Part shown: positions 1 to 9,300 of the stretch, piece by piece
Layout of the letters: each line of letters begins with the position of its first letter
How positions within the stretch are numbered: the stretch's first letter is position 1
DNA from: Euryodendron excelsum
Lineage: Eukaryota > Streptophyta > Magnoliopsida > Ericales > Pentaphylacaceae
Assembly: GCA_033060915.1 (NCBI GenBank)
Contig: CM065397.1
Location: 35,442,501-35,506,500 of the forward strand
Direction of reading: 5' to 3'
DNA length: 64,000 nt
Program-made: the position numbers and the translations under genes
Notes under the pieces: model-generated
What the model saw: only the letters and a program-made list of their open reading frames with translations
The model's database searches: none
Told to the model about the DNA's origin: nothing

Positions 1-59
1 ATAGAGGAAGACATAGAGTTAGTTTTTCTTCTTTTTTTTCTTCTTTCTTTCCTTTATAA

Positions 60-410
60 AAATAGTTTATTTATGCCAATTCTAAAAATGCACAGGTAAA
101 TGGGTGAATACATGTTATACATTTATTTTTATTGGTTTTTTTTGTTTTTTGTGAATGCATATGGAGTTAGATGCATGACCTATTTGGCATGTCCTACTTT
201 CTTTATTTTTTATATTATTTATTTATTTTTATTATTTATTTTTTTATGAATGCACAAGTTCATGTAGGAATGGAATTTAAAGCACGTTATATTTTTTGGA
301 TGAATATACCTACAGGAATGGAATTGAATACATGCCACGCTTTTGATGAATGCAGGAATAGATATAAACTACACATAAATTTAAATGGATGCACAGATTA
401 TATATGCTAG
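60..410 (-). repeat. Degenerate ~60-bp tandem repeat (GAATGCAC-type)
   Basis: Units carry GGAATTGAATACATG followed by TTTTGATGAATGCA-like text at roughly 60-bp intervals. The same family occurs in O3 on both sides of solo LTR S2 (about 33720-33833 and 39412-39710), which supports the homology of the O1 and O3 interiors. The period is irregular and borders are approximate. Confidence 0.55.
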
Positions 411-739
411 GGATGCATTAGTAATACATGTATATAAGCTATTTACAGAGAACGTCCCAGGATTGCCCCAAGGCCCATACTCTCAAGATTCTGTTTCCTT
501 TCTAGGATTCTACCCCATTTAGTTTTGTCCCATTCTTATCGGGGTATGATAGCATTTCCACCATTCTCTAGGGATCTCGACATTTTAGGTTTGTTATCCT
601 ATCCTTATTTTCTACAGGGTTGCTGTTTGGGGTTTTTTTGACCTTGGTTTTTTCTTTTCCTTAGATTTTCAAAATGCTACCGTGGCTAGAGCGACAACTC
701 ACATGCCCTTTGCAGAGCAATAAACAGCTAAGCTCTCAA

Positions 740-1260
740 TCTGAGAACACTTCTTTTAGGATCGTAATGCAGGCCAGGTTTAGGGGTTATAAGAAACAAA
801 GGATATTTAGGCTCAAAGATTTTCTTTTAGTAGGTTGCTTAAACCAGAACCATCTGAGCACACTTTGGAACATAAGATTGCCCCTGGATTCCTCCCCAAT
901 TCTCCTTTCTCACCCTTACCTATCTTGGTATTATTCAGACTTATTTGGACTAAGCAATTTTCTTTTATCAGAGAGGACTTTAATTTGGACCGTAACGTAA
1001 GCTAGGTTAAGGGGTTTATGAATGAAAAGGATGCGTAGCCTCAAATTTGATGTTGTTTGTAGTAGGGTTTAGATCCACACCATCCTTAGTCGGTCTTTCA
1101 GCGGGGTTTCGTCCCATGATATCCTCCTCTAGTTTCAGCAACACGTCTGGCTCATTTAGATCAAGCAATCCTTTTCAATCGGAGAGGACTTTAACAGGGT
1201 CGTAAGGTAGGCCACGGTTTCGGGTTTTTACAAGAAAGGGTAAAGGCTCAAACCTATTAC
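740..1260 (-). repeat. Three degenerate ~210-230-bp direct repeats
   Basis: A block resembling GAGGACTTTAA-x-GGxCCGTAA-x-GTAGGCC followed by a purine-rich stretch and 'AGGCTCAAA' recurs near 750, 985 and 1195. Identity between units is low, so this is an old duplication within the O1 leader. I see nothing like it in the O3 leader. Confidence 0.45.
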
Positions 1261-1539
1261 TTTTACTTGGTGGCTTTGTTACCTAGGATCACCTTTGAAT
1301 TTTCTCTTTTACAAGAGGAGTTGACCTTTTTTTATAACTTTTGACCTTCGTAGTCTGACATTTGCCCCTTTTCTTTCTTCCCTCGTTTTTTTTTTTTTTT
1401 TAACTTCCGTCTTTCCTATATGCTTTTCAAGATAGCACAAACATGATTCTTTTTCAGTCTTTTCTCTGATATGCCCCTCTTTTTTTTTGAACATTTCTAC
1501 AACTTCTTTTTCTCAAATCCTTTCCTTAACATTTCGATT

Positions 1540-2160
1540 TAACCCATTGTGGATGGTGATCCCTAGGTTGGGGTGTTTTCTGAAAAGGAAAGGTAACCGG
1601 TTCAATAGGTTTGACAAGGGTTGCTTTTAACTATATAGGAAATGAAATGAGGGCCTTTCTTCATTTTGAACAAGATTGCTTGATCCATAGAGTCTTCACG
1701 TTATTTCAGCTTGATGGTCGATGATGTTTTTTGCCAGATCTTCTGCTGCCTGTCTGTCCCAGAGTGGGGTAATGGTTTCGGATCAGGGTTGACAAAAAAA
1801 ACTTCCATTTTTTGCGAGGCACTAGTGGGTTAAGCAAAGGGGATATTTTTGTGTATAGTAATAGAATTGAGGGCCTCTAATCATTTCAAATTGAATTGCT
1901 TAGTCTATAAAGCCTTTGTACAAAATTTAGACAATATTTCTAGGGATGATGTGTTTCGGCCAGTGAACCCCTACATGTTCTATAGAATCAACTACTCTAT
2001 GCTTACCCTAGTGTGGGGGATGGTTAGTGGTTTGGGGACATCTGAATAAAAATCAGTTACGGCTCTAGTGGACTGAGCAAGGGGTAGTGTTTATTTAGGA
2101 TAAATAGAATAATGGCTTCTCATCATTCTGAGTACTCGACTGCCCATCGCTTAGCTAGGA
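1540..2160 (-). repeat. Three degenerate ~220-240-bp direct repeats
   Basis: Each unit has a GTGTGGGG-ATGGT segment, a CTAGTGGGxTxAGCAA segment, and a GAGGGCCTCTAATCATTTC-like segment (near 1649, 1869 and 2107). Two related units lie in the O3 leader (about 39830-40190), so the duplication predates the split of O1 and O3. Confidence 0.5.
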
Positions 2161-2952
2161 TATGATGCAAGTGTCGCCTTTTCAATGAATTTCACACCTT
2201 TTTGATGAGGCTGTCTCCTTCCCATGTCTCACTCTCTCTTTGTTTCTCAAAGGTCTTAACCCCCCTTTGAATGGGTTGCCTATGCTATCCCATCCTTTAA
2301 GTCGAGTCATTACTAAATGGGAAAGAATTTTTAAACGCAACAATCATCCACAAGAGTATGAGACAAAGGGGATAAACCGGAAACTTCATCTCTTTCATTT
2401 CAAATCATGAATGCATGACATGTGTGTTTATTTAAATAAGATATGCAAGAAAATAGATAGATAAAAAGGAAACAGATGAATTTTATGAAAACCTCCCTTT
2501 TCTTGTGGGTCTTTTGGTGAGAACCCTTAATAGGGTTTTGGGACTACATCAACCTCTTGGTGCTTCATTCATCGGGTGTATCAATGGAGGGCGAGTTCAC
2601 GACATTTGTCATGCATTTGGAAGTTAGAGGATATGTTTTTGCAATGCACGGGTCTGACAAGACTTCGCAAATGGTGAGGTCCTCTTCTGCATGGATAGTG
2701 ATTGTCTGGGCATGGTGCGAGGGTAGTTGTATAGAGGTAATGTCTTGCGGATGGATGATTAATTCTTCTTATTCCTTCATGTAGGTTCGGCCTCCTTCAA
2801 CAGCCAGGCTTATCCTTGCATGATTTTGAATTTGGTGAGGTGCTAGAGGGATTCCATGAATTCAGTCGTGCTCTTTGACCTACAAAAAGAAAAAGAACAA
2901 CAGAATGCAGTCAGCATGTGGAGTTGGAGGTTCTATGCGATGCATGTCCTAT

Positions 2953-2957
2953 GGAGG
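2953..2957. repeat. Left target-site duplication of Tekay-type element (GGAGG)
   Basis: Partner is GAAGG at 11843-11847, with one mismatch. The unoccupied homologous site in the O3 leader (about 40806-40818) reads CTATGAAGGTCCC, which fits GAAGG as the original target. Confidence 0.8.
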
Positions 2958-5508
2958 TGTATATCCCAAACCTCTATCTAATTATATTAATGAGAATTTC
3001 TAGTTTATGCAATATTTAGTGTTAATTATTCCTTCTTTTGGGTCAAAATGACCAATGAGAAGTTGTGTTGTAACTTGTGTTGGAGGTGTGAGACACATGA
3101 GATTATTTCCCATGTGTATCTTCTTAAAGCACAAAACACACACACATATGCACAAAAAACTATCACCAACCGATTGGGAGAGGGAGGAAGAGAGAAAGGG
3201 AAGAAGGAAGGGAAGATTGAGGGAAGAAAGGCTTGAAGCAAGAGAATTGAAGGCCTCACCAAGCTTGAAGAAGGTAAGATTTTATTTCTCTCTCTCTACA
3301 ATTATATATGTATATGTGTCTACCATGTGTAGATGTGTTGGGTCTTTGTATGTATGCATACATATGAGTAGGGTTTGTCTTGAGGGACTCCTTGAGTCCC
3401 AATTAGTTGAAATTGAGAGCTTGTAGCTTAATATTGGAGGATTGGAAGTGGAGGTTAGAAAAATCCCAAAATATGAGAAATGTTAAGGTTTTGAGTTCAA
3501 CTCTAGATCCCTTTGATTTAATTGTTCTTTCTCTCCCATTTTTAGTTATTATCATCCTTGTGGGCTAATCTTTGAGTCCTAAGAGTATTGGAAAGGTTTG
3601 GTGGTGTTTGGACGAGTTTTGGTTGTGTTTTGGTTGAAATTCGGGGGCTGCCCATAACAGGGCGTTTGAACTCCCAATATGGAGTTCGAACTATGGGGAA
3701 ATAAGCCTGAACGTTCAAACTCTCTCAGAGGGAGTTTGAACCCTCAGAGAAGGTTTTTTTCAGATTTTGTTCTTGGAGTTCGAACACCCATTTGGGCATT
3801 CGAACTCTTTGTTTTTTTGCCTAGGCGTTCGAACCCTCTATCAGATCGGACACTGTTTAGTAAAATGGGCATAACTTTCTCTAGAAAACTCAGATTGATG
3901 CACCGTTTGAAGCATTAGAAACTAGATTCATAGAAATTTGTACCCATATAAAGTTTGTTTTCTGATTCCTTATATATTGAGAGATATAGGGGTTTGAAGT
4001 TGACCCAAAATCCATGCCAACAACATTATTTTCCAAAATTTTAGTCCACCTTCCATAAAGCATAACTTCTTCACCCGAAATGTGTTTTCGGCTCATGACC
4101 TATCAAAATAAAGGCCTTTAAGCCTATTTTCAAATGCAACTAGCCTTGAGTGTGAACTCATTATTGAGAGAGGGTTGGGACTCGATGAAGGAGTCAACAT
4201 TCCGGCTTTCATGTTCAAATCTCAACCTCATGTTCTTATTTTACATCGGGGCTTTGTCTTAGAGTTTAGCCTCCCTCTCCCACTGTGAGAATGAGGTGTT
4301 GTTGAGTTGGGGTTGAGTGGGTTACGTGCTTAGTCTTGACTTGCATGTTATTGCTTTGCCTTAGAGTCTTGTATTGATGTTTCTTTAATTCTACATGCAT
4401 TTGTGTAGGAATACCTTGTTAGACACCCGTCCAATTAGAGAAAGGTGAGTAACGATATGCCATGAGTAAAACTCTAGTATTTTCTAAATGTTTTAAGCTC
4501 ACCTTTATATATCATGAATGTTTTCCATACATTTCAATGCATAAATGCTATGTTCAATTACAAGTTTCGTATTTCAAATGCATACAAGCTATATTATGTT
4601 ATGAATGGAAACCATGGACTATAATGTTTAAATGAAAGAGATGCTAAGTTTCCAATGTATGGTGTCAACTCGGGTCTTCTCGTGGCAAGACCTTAATCTA
4701 GCCCGATAGTCCTACGATAAGGGACAAGAAATAAACTATCTATGTTGGGAGACGTCCCTGGCCTAAAGAGCCTTAGCGTGACCTATATGGTTACTGTAGA
4801 ACCTAGCTTATATGCCGAGGTGTAGCACACTTATGTTTTGAATCGAGAACCATGATATGTTCACATGTTTTACGACAAGTTATGAAATGCTATATCAAGA
4901 ATAATGTTATGTTACATCTGTTCTTATGATATTATGTTTTGAAATGTTGAAACGTTTCAAATGATGTTTATGTTACCTACGAGTTCTAAGCCTACGCTTT
5001 AAACGTTCAAAAGCTCATTTCCTTATGCATAAATGATTATCTATCCTTGTACGTTGGATATAATTGCTAGTCCATGATATTTTCTCACTCATGCATTATT
5101 GTTATTCACTAAGCATTAGCTTACATTTTCTCAAATGATTTTCAGGTAGCCAATCCGGGAGGCCGTAGAGCGAGGCCATATGTGGATTTGAGCTACGGCC
5201 CACAGGCCTCTATTTTGTATAATGTTTGAGGGCTGGACCCAATGTTTTGTAATGATATATTGTTATAACTTTTGTGGACCTTGATTTGGTCCTTATGTAT
5301 GTTATGTTTGGGATTAGGCACAGCTCTACCATGTATGACACAGATTATGTTTTCAAGTTATTAAAAGTTCTATTTTTCGCAATTATGCATCATTATAAAT
5401 GATTATGCATAGGTGATCAACCAGTTTATGTAATGCGGCCTTGGGTAGCCTTGCTACTGGCCGGTCATGTACCCTAAATCCATATAGGCTGGGTTATGGG
5501 GCGTGACA
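2958..5508 (+). repeat. 5' LTR of Tekay-type element
   Basis: It starts TGTATATCCC (the 3' copy starts TGTGATATCCC) and ends TGACA just before the PBS. Length is 2551 bp. A purine-rich stretch lies at about 3176-3235. A CT-rich run and TATATATG at about 3287-3315 are possible promoter elements. A cluster of TTCGAA/TTTGAA palindromes lies at about 3660-3850. No gene is present in the LTR. Confidence 0.95.
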
Positions 5509-5511
5509 GCG

Positions 5512-5523
5512 TGGTATCAGAGC
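5512..5523 (+). other. Primer-binding site, initiator tRNA-Met type
   Basis: TGGTATCAGAGC starts three bases after the 5' LTR end. This is the standard PBS complementary to the 3' end of plant initiator tRNA-Met and is intact. Confidence 0.95.
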
Positions 5524-5680
5524 TATAGGTTGACACCGTATGATTGAGTCATGTCTAGATAGGATTCTAGGTTTGACTTGAGTATGTGCTATGTGTATGC
5601 GTATATATATATGCTACGTGTATAATGATGTGCTAAGGTGTATTACGTATTGTACTATTTTATATACTTGAGTGTTTATT

Positions 5681-5812
5681 TGTTATGGGTGTGGCCAAGA
5701 GGGGCACCAAGTGAAAGACTGTCCAAAGAGAAGCATAGCACAGGGATCTGGGGCGTCAGCATTAGCCTCAGTTCAGCAATCTACGGCAAACAGGAAAGAG
5801 AATCAACCACGG
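5681..5812 (+). pseudogene. Gag remnant: CCHC zinc knuckle only (Tekay-type)
   Basis: The reading frame from 5681 gives CYGCGQEGHQVKDC, a complete C-x2-C-x4-H-x4-C nucleocapsid zinc knuckle that would bind element RNA during packaging. The matrix and capsid parts are missing: only about 160 bp lie between the PBS and the knuckle, where around a kilobase is expected. An in-frame TAA at 5813-5815, readable as a former CAA, separates the knuckle from the protease. The piece has no start codon of its own and is not a functional gene. Confidence 0.85.
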
Positions 5813-5815
5813 TAA

Positions 5816-6225
5816 GGCCTATTTTGCGGACTTACACTAGGAAACACTCTAGCTACCGACTCCGTAGTGTCAGGTATACTCCCTATTTGTGGTCGACCTG
5901 TACACGTCCTTATTGATTCTGGTTCTATGCACTCATTTGTTTCATATCTCTTTACTCAATACTTGTATACATCTCCGGTACCTCTTGATTATGCTTTGGT
6001 AGTATCGTTGCCATCCGGGGATTCCATGTTTTGTGACAGGATTTATAATTCTTGTGAAATTCTTGTTAATGATGTGCCCATGTTTGTAAACCTCATTCCC
6101 CTAGAAATGCACGGCTTTGATGTCATCTTAGGAATGGATTGGTTGTCCTCTTACCGTGCTATCATTGATTGTGAGCTTAAACGAGTCGTGTTTCATTCTT
6201 CTAACCATTTGGGACTAGTATTTGA
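5816..6225 (+). pseudogene. Retropepsin-like protease remnant of pol
   Basis: In the same frame as the zinc knuckle, the sequence reads through the aspartic protease active site LIDSGS, with the catalytic Asp codon at 5915-5917, and later an ILGMDWL motif typical of the fold's second half in gypsy elements. The domain would cleave the Gag-Pol polyprotein. The frame is lost at a run of six G at 6226-6231, where five would keep it open into RT. That makes a +1 frameshift. The family assignment is firm; function is not expected because of the flanking breaks. Confidence 0.85.
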
Positions 6226-7306
6226 GGGGGGTTGGTGTCATGCCTCCACCCTATCTTATTTCATCTATGCAAGCACGCCGTTTAATTCAAAAAGGGAATC
6301 ATGCATTCTTGTGTAGCGTTTCTGACACAAACGTTTCCCCACCGCCCTTGGAAGACATCCATGTTGTCCGGAAATTTCCCGATGTCTTTCCAGATGAGCT
6401 ACTGGGTTCCTTGGTGGACCGGGAGATTGAATTCCACATTGACCTTAATCCGGGTACTAGGCCCATTTCCAAAGCTCCATACTGTATGTCCCCTTTAGAG
6501 TTAAAGGAGTTAAAAGTTCAACTCCAAGACTTGTTAGAAAAGGGATTCATCCGTCCTAGTGTTTCACCATGGGGTGCTCCGGTGTTATTTGTGAAAATGA
6601 AAGATGGAACCATAAGGTTATACATTGACTACCGAGAATTGAACAAGGTCACTATTAAGAATAGGTATCCATTACCGAGAGTGGATGATTTGTTTGATCA
6701 GCTACAGGGCGCGCAAGTATTCTCAAAGATCGACCTAAGGTCGAGTTATCACCAACTGAAAGTGAGGGCAAGTGATGTGGAGAAAATGGCATTTCGAACT
6801 AGATATGGTCATTATGAGTTTTTGGTTATGCCGTTTGGAGTCACAAATGCACCTGCCACTTTCATGGATTTGATGAATCGAGTTTTTAAACCCTTTCTTG
6901 ATGATTTTGTAGTTGTCTTTATTGATGACATCTTGGTGTATTCTTAGAGTCTTGCAGATCATGAACACCACTTGAGGATGGTTCTCTAAACTCTGTGAGA
7001 CAGGAGATTGTATGCCAAGCTAAAAAAAAAAGTGAATTTTGGCTACCGAGTGTAGCATTTTTGGGATACATCATCAATGTGGGTGGAGAGTCTGTGGATC
7101 CTTCAAAGGTTAAAGCCATTGTGAATTGGCCGAGACCGACGAATGTATCCAAAGTTAGAAGTTTTATGGGCTTGGCTGGGTATTACCGAAGATTTGTGAA
7201 GGACTTTTCCAAGATTGCAACTCCATTGACATAGCTTACCCGGAAGAATACACCATTTGAATGGAACGAGAAGAGGGAACGAAGTTTCCAAGAATTGAAG
7301 AACTGA
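6226..7306 (+). pseudogene. Reverse transcriptase remnant of pol
   Basis: Starting in the new frame, the domain shows the linker to RT, the palm segment YIDYRELNK (about 6622), [10 protein letters not shown], the DLRSSYHQ block, [12 protein letters not shown], and the catalytic box VFIDDIL with both Asp codons at 6924-6929. A connection-domain block around SFMGLAGYYRRF lies near 7160-7200. In-frame stops lie at 6945-6947, 6987-6989 and 6996-6998. A frameshift falls in the A-tract at about 7022-7031. Further stops are at 7232-7234 and 7304-7306. Several stops fit CAA/CAG/CGA codons after C-to-T change. The catalytic core itself is intact, but no full-length product is possible. Confidence 0.9.
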
Positions 7307-7309
7307 TTA

Positions 7310-7735
7310 GTGTCCGCACCAATTCCAGCCTTGCCTACCGGAACTGATGGGTTTTTCATCTATAGTAACGCTTCGCATAGAGGACTGGGATGCATATTGA
7401 TGCAACACGGTAAAGTGATTACATATGCCTCGAGACAGTTGAGACCACGTGAGAAGAACTACCCGACCCGTGATCTTGAATTAGCAGTAGTGGTGTTTGC
7501 TTTGAAGTTTTGGCGCCACTACTTGTATGGAGTCACATGTGAGATCTTCACCGACCACAAGAGTTTGAAATACCTTTTCACATAGAAGGAGTTGAGCATG
7601 AGACAGAGAAGATGGCTTGAGTTGATCAAAGACTACGACGTTCTCATTCAGTACCATCCGGGCAAGGCCAATGTGGTCGCCGATGCCCAGAGCCGGAAGA
7701 CTACCGCCAACCTAGCATGTCTTGTCACTTTTTAG
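7310..7735 (+). pseudogene. RNase H remnant of pol, first catalytic Asp replaced by Asn
   Basis: This is a gypsy-type RNase H that would degrade the RNA strand of the RNA-DNA hybrid. [10 protein letters not shown] corresponds to the family's YSDAS-type block. The codon at 7367-7369 is AAC, where the first catalytic Asp is normally found. The later DLELA and TDHKSL blocks, with catalytic Glu and Asp, are present. Stops lie at 7583-7585 (after YLFT) and 7733-7735. The VVADA block near 7675 marks the C-terminal end. Inactivation is inferred from the missing Asp and the stops. Confidence 0.88.
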
Positions 7736-7753
7736 AGGCCCTTACTCCTTGAC

Positions 7754-8812
7754 TTGGAGAGATCAGATATTGAAATTGTTGCACCGGGGACTAATATGAT
7801 GCTTACCACTATGATTGCCCAATCGGCGTTGATAGATGTTGTGAAGCAACGGCAACCCAAAGACCCCTACTTGTGGAAGATTTATGAAGAGATGAGAACG
7901 AATCCGAAGCCTGACTTCACCTTACATGATGGAGCTTTGAAGTTCAGAAGTCGATTGTGTGTTCCAAATATACCCAAAATCAAGAGGCAAGTTTTGGAAG
8001 AAGCCCACAACACGAAGTTCACTATGCATCCAAGGGGCACAAAGATGTATCGAGATTTGAAGCAGACATTTTGGTGGCCGGGAATGAAGAAGGAAATAGC
8101 CGAGTTCGTATCACGATGTCTACAATGCCAATAGATCAAAGCAGAACATCAAAGACCGGCGGGACTACTTCAGCCTTTACCGATACCGGAATGGAAGTGG
8201 GAGCATATCACCATGGACTTCATCGTAGGATTGCCGAGATCACCACGGGGTTGCGATGCCATATGGGTTATTGTTGATTGCCTCACCAAATCTGCACATT
8301 TCTTACCGGTGAAGACTACGTACTCTTTATCAAAACATGCGACCCTCTACATTGCGGAGATTGTTCGATTGCACGGCACGCCAGTTTCGATAGTGTCCGA
8401 CCGAGACCCAAGATTTGTGTCGAAATTTTGGAAGTGTTTGCAAAGGGCTTTGGACACCGAGTTGAAGTTTAGCACGGCTTTTCATCCACAAACCAATGGG
8501 TAATCAGAAAGGACCATCTAGACCCTAGAAGACATGTTGCGATTATGTGTTCTCGACTTTCAGAGGAGTTGGGAGGATCACCTACCATTGGTGGAATTGG
8601 CCTATAACAACAATTTTCATGCAAGCATCGAGACAGCACCTTATGAAGCGCTTTACGGGAGGAAGTGTAGATCTCCAGCTTGTTGGACCGAAGTCGGCGA
8701 GAGAAAGATTCTTGGGCCAGAGATTGTGCAACTGACCACTGACAAGATCAAGATCATTCAGCAACGTCTACGAACTGCTCAAAGTCGCCAAAAGAGTTAT
8801 GCGGATGTATGA
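7754..8812 (+). pseudogene. Integrase remnant of pol
   Basis: The N-terminal HHCC zinc-binding module is recognisable (EEAH...HPRG...FWWPGMKK...CLQC, about 7998-8131). The core has the catalytic triad with Asp codons at 8216-8218 and 8399-8401 and Glu at 8507-8509, a D-x60-D-x35-E spacing normal for retroelement integrases. The downstream blocks LAYNNNFHAS and YGRKCRSP are present. In-frame stops lie at 8132-8134, 8501-8503, 8519-8521 and 8810-8812. The 8501 and 8519 stops flank the catalytic Glu. The domain order after RNase H is that of Ty3/gypsy. Confidence 0.92.
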
Positions 8813-9253
8813 AGGCGGGACTTAGAGTTTGATGAAGGGAGCCACGTGTTTTTGAAGGTATCTCCTTCCAAGGAGATAAATCGCTTCGATAAGAAGGGAA
8901 AGCTTAGTCTAAGGTACATCGGACCGTTTGAAGTTCTTGAACGGTTTGGACCCGTTGCTTATTGTATTGCTCTTCCACCGGAACTTTCGCAAGTTCACAA
9001 TGTCTTTCATGTTTCGATGCTACGAAGGTATGTTCACGACTTGACGCACGTGAATGATCACTATCCCTTGGCCATGAGTGAAGATTTAAGCTACGTGGAG
9101 AGACCAATAGAGATTCTTGATTGCCGTGACCAAGTTCTTCGGAATAAGGTCATTTTTTTGGTACGAGTTTTATGGCAGAACCACACTTGGGAGGAGTCTA
9201 CTTGGGAATGTGAAGACGAGATCCGGGAACGTTATCCCTTTTTGTTTGAATGA
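8813..9253 (+). pseudogene. C-terminal integrase tail with GPY/F module and chromodomain
   Basis: After the 8810 stop the frame continues with a GPY/F-type module (YIGPFEVLERFGPVAY, about 8911-8960), then LSQVHNVFHVSMLRRY, and a chromodomain-like segment at about 9097-9250 with LVRVLWQNHTWEESTWE. In chromoviruses this tail steers integration to heterochromatin by reading histone marks. The segment ends at TGA 9251-9253, the natural stop. The form of the module is why I place the element in the Del/Tekay clade. Confidence 0.85.
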
Positions 9254-9287
9254 TACCTTGTATTAAGTTTGGAGACCAAACTTATTT

Positions 9288-9300
9288 AAGGGGGGAAGGA
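9288..9300 (+). other. Polypurine tract of Tekay-type element
   Basis: AAGGGGGGAAGGA directly abuts the 3' LTR and would prime plus-strand synthesis. Confidence 0.9.

Larger units (their letters stand above)
1..2957 (-). other. O1 leader, distal part (non-coding)
   Basis: This AT-rich stretch has no supportable gene; short ORFs here have no recognisable domain. It is collinear, at reduced identity, with the leader of O3. For example 1830-1930 matches about 39900-39980, 2277-2310 matches about 40345-40375, and 2881-2957 matches about 40740-40812. It contains three families of degenerate tandem repeats, listed separately. Part of 410-1540 has no obvious counterpart in O3. Confidence 0.65.

Noticed and set aside
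3048..3426. Duplicate ORFs at 3055-3426 and 9399-9770 as a possible gene pair
   Set aside because: They are the two LTRs of the Tekay-type element; the translation has no recognisable domain and diverges freely.
3660..3850. Heat-shock elements in the Tekay LTR
   Set aside because: TTC and GAA are directly adjacent, not separated by two bases as in the heat-shock element.
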